From Streptococcus parauberis NCFD 2020 (lineage in GTDB: Bacteria > Bacillota > Bacilli > Lactobacillales > Streptococcaceae): a stretch of DNA of 64,000 nucleotides. The stretch is from contig NZ_AEUT02000001.1 in assembly GCF_000187935.1 (NCBI RefSeq), positions 930,001 to 994,000 on the forward strand, written 5' to 3'. Under the pieces are notes generated by a model. It did no database searches. It saw only the letters and a list, made by a program, of their open reading frames with translations, and had not been told where the DNA came from. Every line of letters begins with the position of its first letter. Positions within the stretch are counted from its first letter, which is position 1. Shown here piece by piece: positions 8,276 to 18,269 of this stretch. The translations under genes and the position numbers were made by a program.

Positions 8276-8551
8276 TTATTTTACTGCATCCTTAAGAGCT
8301 TTACCTGCTTTAAATGCTGGAACTTTTGATGCCGCGATTTCGATTTCTGCACCAGTTTGTGGGTTACGACCTTTACGAGCTGCACGTTCGCGAACTTCGA
8401 AGTTACCAAAACCGATTAATTGAACTTTTTCACCTTCAGAAAGGAATGCTTCGATTGCAGAGAATACAGCGTCAACTGCTGCTGCTGAATCTTTTTTAGT
8501 AAGTTCAGTTGCTTCTGCAACTTTTGCGATTAAATCTTGTTTGTTAGCCAT
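8276..8551 (-). CDS. hup: HU-like nucleoid DNA-binding protein
   Basis: HU dimers bend and compact DNA without sequence specificity. The 91-residue length is standard. The sequence shows the family pattern: N-terminal helices ([20 protein letters not shown]), the [21 protein letters not shown] beta arm that grips the minor groove, and a closing helix ([15 protein letters not shown]). The ATG at 8551 has GGAGG upstream. It is monocistronic, with its own promoter (8601-8629) and a very stable terminator, as expected for an abundant protein. Confidence 0.98.
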   Translation of the reverse strand: MANKQDLIAKVAEATELTKKDSAAAVDAVFSAIEAFLSEGEKVQLIGFGNFEVRERAARKGRNPQTGAEIEIAASKVPAFKAGKALKDAVK

Positions 8552-8600
8552 TTAACAAATCCTCCAATTAATTAATAAGCAATATGCTTTAACAATACTA

Positions 8601-8629
8601 ATAATATCTAAAAAATGGCTATAGGTCAA
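8601..8629 (-). promoter_or_regulatory. hup promoter
   Basis: On the minus strand, -35 TTGACC (8629-8624) and -10 TATTAT (8606-8601) are spaced by 17 bases, close to the housekeeping consensus. Confidence 0.75.
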
Positions 8630-8643
8630 GTATTTAACGTTAT

Positions 8644-9267
8644 TTAGCCTTTTTTCTTGTAAATATCAAAAGTAATTTGGTTATTCAGTAAATCAACTTT
8701 TTTAGCTATTAAATAAATATCTGCATCATTTTTTATCTGCTGTAAATTTATTATTATAGATGAGTTATTCTTATTAACACTTACAAAATCTGGAAGTTTA
8801 TAGGATGACTTAATATACTGAAGAACCTCTCCTTCTGGTAATGGAAGGGTTCCGGCTGAAATAGAGGTTATTTGAAGTTGTAAACTGCCATTTTCTAATG
8901 CGATTGGTTGAAAGTAAATATATAAAGGTACTTCATAACCTAACAGTTGATACTTCCCTTCAAAAACAATAGATGAAGAAGTTGTATAAATCTTGTAAGT
9001 CATGTCGTTCTTTTGATAATCCTTCAAGTAACTGGCAACTGTTTTATTGATTTGACGACGATTAGTGGATATTGTCCCGATTTTCACCGAGCTAGATATT
9101 GATGAAACAAGCTTTTCAGAGTTTGGTTCACGAACTTGAATTAAGCGACTTCCAATTACCAAAATAAAAGCAAAATTAAAAGCAAGTAACAAGAGGAATG
9201 CCCATCTCCACCAATTAATCTTAGATTTTTGGTTATAAGCTATTTTATTTTTTTCATTTCTTTTCAT
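8644..9267 (-). CDS. YpmS-family (DUF2140) membrane-anchored protein
   Basis: The 207-residue product has a basic cytoplasmic start, one membrane segment at about residues 19-41 (NWWRWAFLLLL onward), and an extracytoplasmic domain of beta-rich character. This is the layout of YpmS/DUF2140 proteins, whose molecular role is not established. Its start overlaps the end of the SGNH hydrolase gene by 14 bases, and the two are also neighbours in Bacillus (ypmR-ypmS). That suggests a joint envelope or lipid function (inference). It is the last gene of the degV-led group and stops just before the hup promoter, with no obvious terminator in between. Confidence 0.8.
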   Translation of the reverse strand: MKRNEKNKIAYNQKSKINWWRWAFLLLLAFNFAFILVIGSRLIQVREPNSEKLVSSISSSVKIGTISTNRRQINKTVASYLKDYQKNDMTYKIYTTSSSIVFEGKYQLLGYEVPLYIYFQPIALENGSLQLQITSISAGTLPLPEGEVLQYIKSSYKLPDFVSVNKNNSSIIINLQQIKNDADIYLIAKKVDLLNNQITFDIYKKKG

Positions 9268-10087
9268 ATTTTAATATAGACTCCAATACTGCGTCTGACA
9301 TAATTTGATACCCAATATTATTTGGATGAAAATGATCTTGATTAAACAAAGCATCATTAACGACGCGTGTCTGGTCTCCATCTGATTGAACAATTCCTTC
9401 TTGTCCATCGATTCCTCGATATAATTGTTTATTAATAGGTACATAATGAACGTGCTCAAATTGACTGGTCACTTCTTTTGTCTTATTATTCCAATTATTA
9501 ATTACATTTTGCATTTCAGTCATCTCAGGAAAGTTTAGATAAAATGGATTATAAATACCTAAGATATAAATATGTAAGTCATTATTATCTTTTCTTGCTA
9601 ACTTGACAATTTTCTGTAGTCGTAATTGATAGTTCTTTTCTGGTAACTCAAAACTAGATACTTTTAAATTAGCTAAGTTTTTTCTGATGACGGCCATGAC
9701 ATCATTACCACCAACAGTTATGGTCAAAATATCAGCTTTTTTCAAGTCATTTTTCAAGGCCTTGTCAGATTGCATCCGCTTCAAAATTTGCTGACTAGTA
9801 TTACCCGAAATCCCATAATTCTGTGAGGAAACTTCAACATCTAAGTTGTCTCTAATATCATTTGCAAGTAGTGGGACAAATCCACCTTGACCAGTAGAAT
9901 CACCAACACCTTCTGTTAATGAGTCACCTAAAGCAACATAATTAATTATTTTGGTTTTGGATTGAATATAATCCATTCTTTTTATCTGTGAATCTGAATT
10001 AGGTATGACAAAATTCAAGAAAAGAATACTAAGAATCAGACAAGTTGCAAAAAAGAGAAAATCTTTTAATAAAATTATTTTATTCAT
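9254..10087 (-). CDS. SGNH/GDSL-type lipase or esterase, YpmR-like
   Basis: This 277-residue exported or anchored hydrolase has an N-terminal membrane segment (about residues 8-30) and then the SGNH blocks in order. GDSLTEG has the nucleophile Ser56, YGISGNTS supplies the Gly, VGGNDVM the Asn, and [10 protein letters not shown] the Asp-x-x-His pair near the C terminus. Such enzymes deacylate lipids or cell-wall sugars; the substrate here is unknown. It overlaps degV upstream by eight bases and the YpmS gene downstream by 14, which implies translational coupling. Family assignment is firm and function open. Confidence 0.88.
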   Translation of the reverse strand: MNKIILLKDFLFFATCLILSILFLNFVIPNSDSQIKRMDYIQSKTKIINYVALGDSLTEGVGDSTGQGGFVPLLANDIRDNLDVEVSSQNYGISGNTSQQILKRMQSDKALKNDLKKADILTITVGGNDVMAVIRKNLANLKVSSFELPEKNYQLRLQKIVKLARKDNNDLHIYILGIYNPFYLNFPEMTEMQNVINNWNNKTKEVTSQFEHVHYVPINKQLYRGIDGQEGIVQSDGDQTRVVNDALFNQDHFHPNNIGYQIMSDAVLESILKYEKK

Positions 10088-10919
10088 ATCTAATCATTAC
10101 GGCAAGTGCACCCTCACCCGTATGAGTCTGGATAATTGACCCTGTTTCTAAAAAAGCAATTGGATTAGTATAATACTCTGAAATAATTTCCCTTAAATGG
10201 TTCGCTAAACCTTGATCTCCAGCATAGGAAATACCTAACTCTGCAATTACTTTATCCTTTGTTTCAGCCATGTAAGAATCAAGCCATTTATTAAAAGTTT
10301 TATTTCCTCGCCCTTTGACTACTGTTTTCAGTTCTGCATCTTTTAGTTCCATCAACACACGAATATTCAACAAGGTTGAAATCAAACCTGTAACACGACC
10401 AATTCGACCACCTTTAACTAGGTTTTCTAAAGTTGAAACTCCAATAAAAAGTTTAGTCTTTTCTTTGACTTCTTGAATCTTTTCCAAAATTTCAACAACT
10501 GAAGCACCCTGACTAGCTAATTTAGCAGCTTCTTTAACTTGAAATTTCATGCCTTGATCAGTAAAACCAGAATCAACTATATGACAATGAGCTCCAGCAA
10601 GCTCAGCACCTTGACGAGAAGCCTCAATTGTTCCTGATAGAGCAGGCGTTAAATGAATTGCAATGATTTCATTATAACCTTGTTCAATGAGGTCCTTATA
10701 ATATTCAGCAAATAGTCCGACCGGAGGTTGGCTTGTTTTGGGCAACTCCTTACTATTTTGCATTAACTTCAAAAATTGACCTTCTTCTTTTAAATCATTG
10801 TCAGAATATAATTTACCATCAATCATTACTGACAAAGGAACTACTGTAATATCATATTTTTCAATCAATTCCTTTTCAATTGTTATAGATGAGTCTGTCA
10901 AAATTTTAATTTTTTCCAT
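10080..10919 (-). CDS. DegV-family fatty-acid-binding protein (FakB type)
   Basis: DegV/FakB proteins bind a fatty acid and present it to the kinase FakA, for incorporation of exogenous fatty acids. The 279-residue product has the expected two-domain pattern: an N-terminal [10 protein letters not shown] nucleophile-like motif, [13 protein letters not shown], the [12 protein letters not shown] helix, and the [10 protein letters not shown] motif that contacts the lipid carboxylate. The ATG at 10919 is followed by [11 protein letters not shown]. It leads a three-gene unit with the SGNH hydrolase and YpmS protein, so a lipid theme for the group is plausible (inference). Streptococci have several paralogues, so which lipid it prefers is unknown. 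Confidence 0.9.
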   Translation of the reverse strand: MEKIKILTDSSITIEKELIEKYDITVVPLSVMIDGKLYSDNDLKEEGQFLKLMQNSKELPKTSQPPVGLFAEYYKDLIEQGYNEIIAIHLTPALSGTIEASRQGAELAGAHCHIVDSGFTDQGMKFQVKEAAKLASQGASVVEILEKIQEVKEKTKLFIGVSTLENLVKGGRIGRVTGLISTLLNIRVLMELKDAELKTVVKGRGNKTFNKWLDSYMAETKDKVIAELGISYAGDQGLANHLREIISEYYTNPIAFLETGSIIQTHTGEGALAVMIRYE

Positions 10920-10986
10920 TTATTATTTTCCATTCTTTTAAAAGCGTATTTTCCCTATATTTTATCATTGATTGTCAAATAAATCA

Positions 10987-11014
10987 AAAAGAGACAAACT
11001 AAACTGTCTCTTTT
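10987..11014. terminator. Terminator of recN
   Basis: Perfect arms AAAAGAGACA (10987-10996) and TGTCTCTTTT (11005-11014) with an eight-base loop, placed seven bases past the recN stop. Confidence 0.8.
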
Positions 11015-11020
11015 ATGATT

Positions 11021-12682
11021 TTATGGTTTTGCTAACAGGTCTCTTGCTTGTTCTCTTGCCGTTTCTGTTACTTCATTTGCTGCTATCATATTAGCAATTT
11101 CTTCAACACGTTCTTCATAGGTAAGAAGACTGACCGTCGAAACAGTAGAATCCTCCTTGCTTTCTTTGGAAATGAAGAACTGGTAGTCAGCAATAGCAAT
11201 CACCTGTGGTAAATGTGAGATAGCCAGAACTTGTCCATTTTGACCAATTTTATGAATTTTTTTGGCAATAGCTTGCGCAACACGACCAGAAACGCCTGTG
11301 TCCACTTCATCAAAGACAATACTTGTTTTGTCTTCTCTTTTCGAAACAGCAGATTTAATAGCTAACATCAGACGAGATAATTCCCCACCAGAAGCTACTT
11401 TTACCAAGGGCTTGAAGCCTTCACCAGGATTTGTTGAAATATAAAATTCAACTGTTTGGTTCCCTTGAGAATTAAATTTTGATTTATCAAATTTAACCTG
11501 AAAATCAGCCTTTTCCATGTATAAATCTTTTAACTCTGCCTTAATATCAGCTTCTAATCGCAGAGCTAAATTTTGGCGTTGTTCGCTTAATTGTGTTGCC
11601 TTACTAACAAGCTCTTTTTCTAACAATTTTAATTGGGAGTCACTTGCACCTGATGCCATGTTGTCACCAGTGAGAAGTTGATATTCTTTTTGAATATTAC
11701 CATGGTAATCTAACAAGTCATCAGCAGATCCACCATATTTACGTGTCAAACTATTAATGAGTGTCAAACGACTTTCTATCTCCATCAAACGACCTGCATT
11801 GAAGTCAAGCGAATCAATTGTATCAGATAATTGTTTGGTCACATCTTCCAAAATATAATAAGCTTCCGAAATACTTGTGGAAATAGCTTTATAATCAGAA
11901 TCATAATTTTCAATTGTCAAAAGATCATTCATTGCAGACCGAACATTGTTTAGGCTTGAAATATCATCATTATCAAGCATAGCATAGGCATTAGCTAAAG
12001 TGTCAGCAATATTTTTGTGATTTAAAAGCCGATGGTGTTCCTGATTAAGGCTTTCTTCTTCACCCCTATGTAAATCAACTGCTTCGATTTCAGCTAGTTG
12101 AAAGGTTAACATCTCAATCCGTTCTTTATGTTCACGTTCATTTTTCTGACGTTCAATGACACGTTTTCTGACCGTTTTATAACTGTTAAATGTTTCTTGA
12201 TAGCTTGTTTTAAGGTCCTTAAAATCTTGATTCCCAAATGAATCTAAAATTGTTAAGTGATGAGATGCGCGCATTAATTCTTCTTGGTCATGTTGACCAT
12301 GAATATCAACTAGATACTGTCCAACTTCTTTTAAAAAGGTTAAATTAACCATTTGCCCATTTATACGACTGACACTTCGACCATTAGCAAAAATATCTCT
12401 GCGAATAATGAGTTCATCTTGAACTGGAATACCATTATCTTCTAAGAGAGCTTGAAGATCCAAATTTTTTTCAAGTGAAAAGAAACCTTCAATTTCAGCT
12501 TTTTGTTGACCATGACGAATAACCTCAGTACTGGCACGCGCACCAAGCATCATATTCATCGCATCAATAATAATTGACTTTCCGGCTCCTGTTTCGCCAG
12601 TTAGGACAGTCATGCCATTTTCAAACGTCAATGAAATTTCTTCAATGATGGCAAAATTTTTAATTGAAATTTCTAATAACAT
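11021..12682 (-). CDS. recN: DNA repair protein RecN
   Basis: RecN is an SMC-like ATPase that acts early in double-strand break repair and, in naturally competent species, in transformation. The 553-residue protein has the Walker A motif GETGAGKSI near residue 30. Long coiled-coil halves surround the centre. The C-terminal signature GGELSRLMLAIK precedes the Walker B SIVFDEVDTGVSG and ISHLPQVIA. Length and motif order match the family. It is the last gene of the xseA-xseB-ispA-tlyA-argR-recN unit, 15 bases after argR, an arrangement common in Firmicutes. A terminator follows. Confidence 0.97.
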   Translation of the reverse strand: MLLEISIKNFAIIEEISLTFENGMTVLTGETGAGKSIIIDAMNMMLGARASTEVIRHGQQKAEIEGFFSLEKNLDLQALLEDNGIPVQDELIIRRDIFANGRSVSRINGQMVNLTFLKEVGQYLVDIHGQHDQEELMRASHHLTILDSFGNQDFKDLKTSYQETFNSYKTVRKRVIERQKNEREHKERIEMLTFQLAEIEAVDLHRGEEESLNQEHHRLLNHKNIADTLANAYAMLDNDDISSLNNVRSAMNDLLTIENYDSDYKAISTSISEAYYILEDVTKQLSDTIDSLDFNAGRLMEIESRLTLINSLTRKYGGSADDLLDYHGNIQKEYQLLTGDNMASGASDSQLKLLEKELVSKATQLSEQRQNLALRLEADIKAELKDLYMEKADFQVKFDKSKFNSQGNQTVEFYISTNPGEGFKPLVKVASGGELSRLMLAIKSAVSKREDKTSIVFDEVDTGVSGRVAQAIAKKIHKIGQNGQVLAISHLPQVIAIADYQFFISKESKEDSTVSTVSLLTYEERVEEIANMIAANEVTETAREQARDLLAKP

Positions 12683-12697
12683 TCTATCCTCTTTCTA

Positions 12698-13168
12698 TTA
12701 TCTTTCTTCAGCTTTCCATTGAAGGACTTGTTGTCGAATATGGTCCGCATCAATCTCAGTATTGGCAATTAATAAAATACTGTCATCATCTGCAATTACA
12801 GAAAAGATTGAATCCGCAAAATCCTTAACTAAATATTTTTTAATGACCATCGCATTTCCAGGGATAACTTTTAAGAATAGATGACATTTTAAATCTGATC
12901 GTTTCTCTGAAATACTTAGAATATTACTCTTAATTGATGTTGGACGCTGAAAAATCTTTTTACCACTATCTTGTGACAAGCCATAAATATAACGACCTTT
13001 AGCAGATGGAATTTTGACAATACCAATTTCGTTCATATCTCTTGAAATGGTGGCTTGAGTTAATTCTAAACCTTCATTACGAAGTAAAGCTAGTAAATCA
13101 TGCTGTGTTTCAATCTCGTTTGCCAAGACCATTCTTTTAATTAAATCTAAACGTTCATTCTTCTTCAT
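12698..13168 (-). CDS. argR: Arginine-responsive regulator, ArgR/AhrC family
   Basis: ArgR hexamers sense arginine and control its synthesis or catabolism. The 156-residue product has an N-terminal winged helix (MKKNERLDLIKRMVL to TQATISRDMNE) and a C-terminal oligomerisation and arginine-binding domain. The expected pair of aspartates is present, within SVIADDDSILLI. The open frame extends to 13225, but MKKNERLDLI at 13168 is the family start; it lies inside the end of tlyA (14-base overlap). Streptococci usually carry two or three paralogues, so whether this copy controls the arc genes at the right end of the window is unknown. Its place next to recN is conserved. Confidence 0.92.
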   Translation of the reverse strand: MKKNERLDLIKRMVLANEIETQHDLLALLRNEGLELTQATISRDMNEIGIVKIPSAKGRYIYGLSQDSGKKIFQRPTSIKSNILSISEKRSDLKCHLFLKVIPGNAMVIKKYLVKDFADSIFSVIADDDSILLIANTEIDADHIRQQVLQWKAEER

Positions 13169-13982
13169 TTTGATTAAATTCCTTATGTGATTTTTCAACA
13201 ACTTCTGAAAGGAGACAAACATCAATCTCTTTAATTTGTTCTGCTTTTTCCATATAAGCTAAAAATTCAATATTACCATGTCCACCTTGTATAGGTGAAA
13301 AATCGATACCTTTTATATTAAATCCGTATTCCTGTGCAAAAGTTGTCACTTTTTCAAGAACTTTTAAGTGAACCGATTTATCTTTAATAATTCCATTTTT
13401 TCCAACTTGTGATTTGCCTGCTTCAAATTGTGGTTTGATTAGGGCAACTACTTGGCCTGAAGGAGCTAAGATTGACTTCAATGCTGGTAAAATCAGGCTT
13501 AATGAAATAAAAGAAACATCAATACTAGCAAATGTAGGTTGGCCTTCTGTAAAATCTTCTAGCTGAGCATATCTAAAATTGTACTGTTCCATACTCCGCA
13601 CACGTGAGTCCTGACGTAATTTCCAAACCAACTGATTAGTCCCCACATCAACTGCATAAACTAATTGAGCACCAGATTGGAGCATAACATCGGTGAAACC
13701 ACCTGTTGAGGCACCAATATCAATGCAGACTTTGTTATCAACTGAGATATTAAAAATAGATAAGGCTTTTTCTAATTTCAAACCGCCACGACTAACATAC
13801 TTGAGCTTTTCACCTTTCAGCTTTAATTCAGTTGCGTCATCAATTTTTTCACCAGGTTTATCAAAACGTTCACCATTGAGGACTGATACAACTAAACCAG
13901 CCATTACTCCTCTTTTTGCTTGTTCACGGGTATCAAAGAGGCCTTGCTTGAAAGCCAAGACATCTACTCTTTCCTTAGGCAT
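13155..13982 (-). CDS. tlyA: TlyA-family rRNA 2'-O-methyltransferase
   Basis: TlyA enzymes methylate ribose 2'-OH groups in 16S and/or 23S rRNA. Older annotations call them hemolysin A. The 275-residue product has an N-terminal S4 RNA-binding domain (residues 1-60, ERVDVLAFKQGLFDTREQAKRG), then an FtsJ-like methyltransferase fold. The S-adenosylmethionine loop is DIGASTGGFTDV, and the catalytic-region motifs are SFISLSLILPAL and LIKPQFEAGK. It overlaps ispA by eight bases upstream and argR downstream, so the unit is tightly coupled. Its exact nucleotide targets in this species are not visible. Confidence 0.93.
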   Translation of the reverse strand: MPKERVDVLAFKQGLFDTREQAKRGVMAGLVVSVLNGERFDKPGEKIDDATELKLKGEKLKYVSRGGLKLEKALSIFNISVDNKVCIDIGASTGGFTDVMLQSGAQLVYAVDVGTNQLVWKLRQDSRVRSMEQYNFRYAQLEDFTEGQPTFASIDVSFISLSLILPALKSILAPSGQVVALIKPQFEAGKSQVGKNGIIKDKSVHLKVLEKVTTFAQEYGFNIKGIDFSPIQGGHGNIEFLAYMEKAEQIKEIDVCLLSEVVEKSHKEFNQNEEE

Positions 13983-14844
13983 CTAGTCTCAACCTTTCTA
14001 CTAAATCAATTAGGTTCTGTGGGTTAAAATTTGTCTGATTTTTAGTTTTTTCAAAAATGAACAAGGCTCCATCTAATTCTTCATTTAATACTTGATATGA
14101 TTTTTCTAATCCCAGTAATCCTGGATATGTTGATTTATGGGCAGTTATATCTTTGTTGGGCGTTTTTCCTAAGTCTTCAAATTTTGCTGTGATATCAAGA
14201 ATATCATCCCGGACTTGAAAAGCATGGCCAATTAACTCACCCGCTCTTGTTAAGTCAGATATCATGTCTGCAGGTAATTGAGCAATGATTGCAGCAGCCA
14301 TAAATGGATAAGCCAAAAGTTTACCCGTTTTATGACTATGGATGCCCTGCAATTCTTCTATGCCTAATTTTTGATCTTCAGCTCTCATATCCAGCATCTG
14401 ACCACCAACCATACCAAAAGTTCCTGCTGCATTGCTCAATTGGGCGATTAAGTCAACTTTTACTTGTGGTAAAAAATTAGTTTCTGCAATCAATGAAAAG
14501 GGATCAATAAAGAGACTATCCCCAGCCAGAATTGCTGTAGCTTCATCAAATTGCTTATGATTCGTTAATCTGCCACGGCGATATTCATCATTATCCATAG
14601 CAGGTAGATCGTCATGAATTAAACTTCCAGTGTGAACCATTTCTAACGCTGCAGCAACTTTAAAATGATCTTCTGTCAATGTAATATTGAAAGCTTCTAA
14701 AGATTCTAATAAGAAAAGGGGTCTAATTCTTTTTCCTCCAGAATCAACAGAATATATAATAGAATCAATTAAATCTTGAGAAACTAAATTTGATTTTTGA
14801 TAAAAATGGCTAATTGTTTGATTGATTTTTGTTAACTTTTCCAT
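13975..14844 (-). CDS. ispA: Polyprenyl synthetase, geranyl/farnesyl diphosphate synthase type
   Basis: It condenses isopentenyl and allylic diphosphates to farnesyl diphosphate, feeding undecaprenyl phosphate and prenylated products. The 289-residue length is typical. The first aspartate-rich motif DDLPAMDND lies at about residues 80-88 in SLIHDDLPAMDNDEYRRG, and the second is DDILD, with the FQVRDDILDIT context. GGKRIRP binds the diphosphate. The ATG abuts xseB (one-base overlap), and the gene overlaps tlyA, the common order in Firmicutes. Chain length (C10, C15 or C20) is inferred from family only. Confidence 0.94.
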   Translation of the reverse strand: MEKLTKINQTISHFYQKSNLVSQDLIDSIIYSVDSGGKRIRPLFLLESLEAFNITLTEDHFKVAAALEMVHTGSLIHDDLPAMDNDEYRRGRLTNHKQFDEATAILAGDSLFIDPFSLIAETNFLPQVKVDLIAQLSNAAGTFGMVGGQMLDMRAEDQKLGIEELQGIHSHKTGKLLAYPFMAAAIIAQLPADMISDLTRAGELIGHAFQVRDDILDITAKFEDLGKTPNKDITAHKSTYPGLLGLEKSYQVLNEELDGALFIFEKTKNQTNFNPQNLIDLVERLRLDA

Positions 14845-15059
14845 TAAGCATCCATATCTACTTCTGAACCATCCGCTTGCATAACTTTAACAAGTGTTTT
14901 TTCGGCATTTTGTAATGTTTTTTGAAGATTTTTAGAAAGAACCATCCCTTTTTGAAACTCTGCAATAGCAGTTTCCAATGGCACATCGCCATTTTCAAGT
15001 TTGGAAACAATCATTTCTAATTCTTGCAAATTATCTTCAAATGTTTTCTTAGTTGACAT
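14844..15059 (-). CDS. xseB: Exodeoxyribonuclease VII small subunit
   Basis: XseB assembles with XseA to form exonuclease VII, which degrades single-stranded DNA from both ends in mismatch and damage repair. The 71-residue product is wholly helical, with the family pattern [23 protein letters not shown] followed by a coiled-coil-like second helix. It overlaps xseA by 11 bases at its start and ispA by one base at its end, so translation is probably coupled along the run. Identification is secure from length, sequence and position. Confidence 0.96.
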   Translation of the reverse strand: MSTKKTFEDNLQELEMIVSKLENGDVPLETAIAEFQKGMVLSKNLQKTLQNAEKTLVKVMQADGSEVDMDA

Positions 15060-16377
15060 CTTTTACCTCTACTTCTAATTGACCATCTTTTAATTGAATA
15101 TTAAGATGATCACCTTTTTCAATTTGTTCGACTGATGCAATAACTTCCTCTCCTTTGTGAAGCATTGCGTAACCTCTTGCAATGATGCGGCTTGTATCAA
15201 GAGATAACAAGGTATCTTGCGCTTTTTCAAAACGTCTTAATTTGCTTTCAAATGATGCTTTAGCATCATAAGTCAACTGTTGACTGAGACTCGTAATACG
15301 ATCTTGGTAACGATTAATACGACTCATTAAATCAATTGATTGCAAACGGTGTCTCATTTGGATTTCTGAATCTTTATTACTGGCTATATTCTCTTTAAAT
15401 GATGATACCAATGCCATATTGAGACGATCAAGTTTTTGGAGATAGCCGTCATACAGGCGTTCTGGTTGCCTAAAGATAACTGACTGCGCTAGCTTATTGA
15501 CTCTTTCTTGATTTTCACGCACTATTCGATTACTTGCTTGAAAAGCACGGGTCTGACGCTCATTAATCCAGGCTAATATATCAGCTTTAGTAACAGGCGT
15601 CGCTAGTTCTGCTGCTGCTGTTGGTGTTGCAGCCCTGCGATCGGCGACGAAGTCGGCCAAAGTTATATCTGTTTCATGGCCAACACTAGAGATAATTGGA
15701 AGCTGTGATTCAAAGATTGCATGAACAACTTTTTCTTCATTGAAGGCCCAGAGATCCTCAATTGAACCACCACCTCGACCGACAATTAGAAGATCCAAAT
15801 CGTCCCTTTGATTGGCTCGAATGATATTATCCACAACCTCTTGAGCAGCACCTTCGCCTTGAACCTTAGTTGGAAACAGTAATATCTCAACTCCCGGAAA
15901 ACGACGTGAAATTGTAGTAATAATATCCCGAATAACAGCTCCACTTGGAGAAGTTAAAACTCCGACTTTAGTTACAAACTGAGGTAAGGCTTGCTTATGT
16001 CTATCATCAAAAAATCCTTCACTTGTCAGTTTCTTTTTCAATTGTTCGAATTGCAAAGCTAATGCACCAATCCCGTCTGGTTCAGCACGTTCGATGATAA
16101 TTGAGTAAGCTCCTGAAGGCTCATAGAGCTGAATCCGACCAACGACATTAAGCTTCATGCCTTCCTCAAGATCAAATCCTAATTTACTATAAACACCTGC
16201 CCACATTGTGGCCTGAATAACAGCACCTTCATCTTTTAATGAAAAATATTGATGTTTTGGTCTTTTTCTAAAATTGGAAACCTGACCAGTCAGATAAACC
16301 CGTTCCAAATAGGGGTCTCGGTCAAACTTCATTTTTAAATATTTAGTCAGATTGCTGACACTTAAATAATCTGTCAT
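15049..16377 (-). CDS. xseA: Exodeoxyribonuclease VII large subunit
   Basis: This is the catalytic subunit of exonuclease VII. Its 442 residues carry an N-terminal OB-fold (about 1-100: [15 protein letters not shown] to [15 protein letters not shown]). The central nuclease domain has [14 protein letters not shown], the glycine-rich [16 protein letters not shown], and [28 protein letters not shown] motifs. A long coiled-coil tail binds XseB. It starts the xseA-to-recN run with a promoter at 16430-16459. A small hairpin (GGCAGTAGTGCC, near 16400) lies in the leader, without a T run and without an evident role. Confidence 0.97.
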   Translation of the reverse strand: MTDYLSVSNLTKYLKMKFDRDPYLERVYLTGQVSNFRKRPKHQYFSLKDEGAVIQATMWAGVYSKLGFDLEEGMKLNVVGRIQLYEPSGAYSIIIERAEPDGIGALALQFEQLKKKLTSEGFFDDRHKQALPQFVTKVGVLTSPSGAVIRDIITTISRRFPGVEILLFPTKVQGEGAAQEVVDNIIRANQRDDLDLLIVGRGGGSIEDLWAFNEEKVVHAIFESQLPIISSVGHETDITLADFVADRRAATPTAAAELATPVTKADILAWINERQTRAFQASNRIVRENQERVNKLAQSVIFRQPERLYDGYLQKLDRLNMALVSSFKENIASNKDSEIQMRHRLQSIDLMSRINRYQDRITSLSQQLTYDAKASFESKLRRFEKAQDTLLSLDTSRIIARGYAMLHKGEEVIASVEQIEKGDHLNIQLKDGQLEVEVKDVN

Positions 16378-16429
16378 CAGGTTCCTTTCCTTATAATTAA
16401 AGGCACTACTGCCTTTTTATACTATTGCA

Positions 16430-16459
16430 ATTATACCATTTTTCATTTTAAATTGTTAA
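16430..16459 (-). promoter_or_regulatory. Promoter of the xseA-xseB-ispA-tlyA-argR-recN unit
   Basis: On the minus strand, -35 TTAACA (16459-16454) and -10 TATAAT (16435-16430) are spaced by 18 bases. It lies right after the terminator of the folD-nnrD unit. Confidence 0.6.
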
Positions 16460-16471
16460 GATTAGTACCAA

Positions 16472-16495
16472 AAAAGAAGCTTTAAAGCTTCTTTT
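16472..16495. terminator. Terminator of folD-nnrD
   Basis: Perfect palindrome with arms AAAAGAAGCTTT and AAAGCTTCTTTT, 13 bases past the nnrD stop. The T-rich arm can serve as the terminator tract. Confidence 0.75.
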
Positions 16496-16507
16496 AAAAT
16501 CTTCTTA

Positions 16508-17350
16508 TTAATCAGCTTTCGCATACTTATTCATCCATTTTTGGATAGAGTCACTAATTTGCGTGGGTAGGACAACATAGTTATCTCTTGCCAAGTCATC
16601 TGCTATTGCTGAATGAAGATAAGTTGCCGCTGCAACAACTTTATAAATGCTTTTTTGTTTAAATTGGGCCACAAAGCCGGCAATCATTCCAGCTAGGGTA
16701 TCGCCCATTCCACCTGTAGCTTGATAAGGTCCTCCAACGTCAAGGAGAGAAATCTCTTCAGTCGAGATTAGAGCCGTTTCATCACTTTTGGCTACTAAGA
16801 TTGTTTCTTGCGGAAAATGCATTAAAGCTTTTTGAGAGGCTTGAGGATTCTGATCCGCAATAGCTAGTTTACTTAACCTTTCCCATTCTTTTTGATGAGG
16901 GGTAAGGATAACTTGCTTATTCTTTAAGATTGAAACATCTTCTTCTGCTAAGAGTGTTAAAGCAGAGCCATCTATGATCAGAATTTGTTCAGGGCTAACC
17001 CCTTGCAAGACTGTTTTTAATAGTTCTTCTGCTTTGCTATTGTCCCCAAGGCCTGGGCCAATTAGGATTACATCGGCTGTAATCATCGTTTTTTGCAAGA
17101 AGTCTTGGTCATCCACTGAAAAGGCCATTGCTTCAGCCAAATGGTTATGTAAGGCTGGTATATTCTCTTTTTCAGTCGCCACAGTTACTAGACCTGCGCC
17201 ACTTTTGACAGTAGCAATTGCAGACATAATAATTGCTCCACCATAGGGATATAGACCACCAATTAATAGCACGCGCCCATAATCGCCTTTGTGGGAATTA
17301 CGACGTCTAGGACCAATAATTTCCTTGGCCAATTCTTCGTTTAATTTCAT
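16508..17350 (-). CDS. nnrD: ADP/ATP-dependent NAD(P)H-hydrate dehydratase
   Basis: It repairs hydrated NADH/NADPH, using ADP or ATP as phosphate source. The 280-residue ribokinase-like product contains the YjeF C-terminal domain only: [19 protein letters not shown] near the start, [19 protein letters not shown], and the signature [14 protein letters not shown] near the C terminus. The N-terminal epimerase domain found in fused bacterial versions is absent, as is usual in Firmicutes. The open frame extends to 17371, but the ATG at 17350 overlaps the folD stop as ATGA, a classic coupling arrangement. A terminator follows. Confidence 0.93.
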   Translation of the reverse strand: MKLNEELAKEIIGPRRRNSHKGDYGRVLLIGGLYPYGGAIIMSAIATVKSGAGLVTVATEKENIPALHNHLAEAMAFSVDDQDFLQKTMITADVILIGPGLGDNSKAEELLKTVLQGVSPEQILIIDGSALTLLAEEDVSILKNKQVILTPHQKEWERLSKLAIADQNPQASQKALMHFPQETILVAKSDETALISTEEISLLDVGGPYQATGGMGDTLAGMIAGFVAQFKQKSIYKVVAAATYLHSAIADDLARDNYVVLPTQISDSIQKWMNKYAKAD

Positions 17351-18201
17351 TTTGACACACTTCTTAAACAAGCTTGATAAGTTTGTTCTAGTAACATCGT
17401 AATTGTCATCGGTCCAACTCCACCTGGGACTGGTGTGATGAAACTAGTTAAATCAGCCACTTGATCAAAATCAACATCCCCAATTAATTTACCATTATCA
17501 TCACGATTCATTCCAACATCAATAACAACAGCACCTTCTTTGACAAATTCTTTAGTTACAAAATTTCCTTGGCCAATTGCCACGATAAGGATATCTGCGC
17601 GACTAGCTACTTCTGGTAAATGCTTGGTCCGCGAATGTGTTAAAGTAACGGTCGCATTTTTATCTAGTAACAATTGGGCCATTGGTTTGCCAACAATGTT
17701 TGAACGACCAATGATTACTGCATTTTTACCCTCTAAATCGATACTGTATTCACTAAACATCTCCATAATCCCCGCTGGTGTACAAGGAACCATAAGTGGG
17801 CGACCTGACCACAAGTGACCAGTATTCATTGGATGAAAGCCATCGACATCTTTTTTAGGATCAATTGAGAGGATTATTTTTTTGTCATTAATATGGCTTG
17901 GCAATGGTAATTGGACTAATATACCATGGATGCTATCATCTAGGTTATATTGATTGATAATATCAATCAGCTCTTCTTGACAAGTTGATTCCGATAAGCG
18001 AACAGTTTCACTTTTAAAACCAGCTGCTATAGCTGCTTTTTCTTTATTTTTGACATAAACTTGACTGGCCGGATTATTACCAATTAATATCACTACTAAT
18101 CCTGGTACAATATGGTACTTATTATTTAAAACTTGCACTTTATCAGCTAAATTTGATTGCATCTTTTGGGCTAGTGCTTTTCCATCGATTATCTGTGTCA
18201 T
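17347..18201 (-). CDS. folD: Methylenetetrahydrofolate dehydrogenase/cyclohydrolase
   Basis: This bifunctional enzyme interconverts methylene-, methenyl- and formyl-tetrahydrofolate for purine and formyl-methionine synthesis. The 284-residue product shows the family landmarks: the YVKNKEKA catalytic Lys region near residue 50, [23 protein letters not shown], the Rossmann motif [11 protein letters not shown], and the C-terminal [15 protein letters not shown]. The ATG at 18201 begins [11 protein letters not shown]. It forms a two-gene unit with nnrD. It is separated by the terminator at 18243-18264 from the feo genes upstream. Confidence 0.98.
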   Translation of the reverse strand: MTQIIDGKALAQKMQSNLADKVQVLNNKYHIVPGLVVILIGNNPASQVYVKNKEKAAIAAGFKSETVRLSESTCQEELIDIINQYNLDDSIHGILVQLPLPSHINDKKIILSIDPKKDVDGFHPMNTGHLWSGRPLMVPCTPAGIMEMFSEYSIDLEGKNAVIIGRSNIVGKPMAQLLLDKNATVTLTHSRTKHLPEVASRADILIVAIGQGNFVTKEFVKEGAVVIDVGMNRDDNGKLIGDVDFDQVADLTSFITPVPGGVGPMTITMLLEQTYQACLRSVSK

Positions 18202-18242
18202 GAATTCTTTCCTTATCTATCTTTTTATCATTATACCAAAAA

Positions 18243-18264
18243 AAAGAGGGAGCATTCCCTCTTT
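18243..18264. terminator. Terminator of the feoA-feoB unit
   Basis: Arms AAAGAGGGA (18243-18251) and TCCCTCTTT (18256-18264) with loop GCAT, followed on the minus strand by a long T run. It lies six bases past the small Cys-rich ORF and before folD. Confidence 0.85.
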
Positions 18265-18269
18265 GTCAA

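Noticed and set aside
13155..13982. TlyA as a hemolysin
   Set aside because: S4 and FtsJ-like domains show an rRNA methyltransferase; the hemolysin label is historical.
16395..16416. Small hairpin GGCAGTAGTGCC in the xseA leader as terminator or riboswitch
   Set aside because: Short stem and no T run; too little to support a function.
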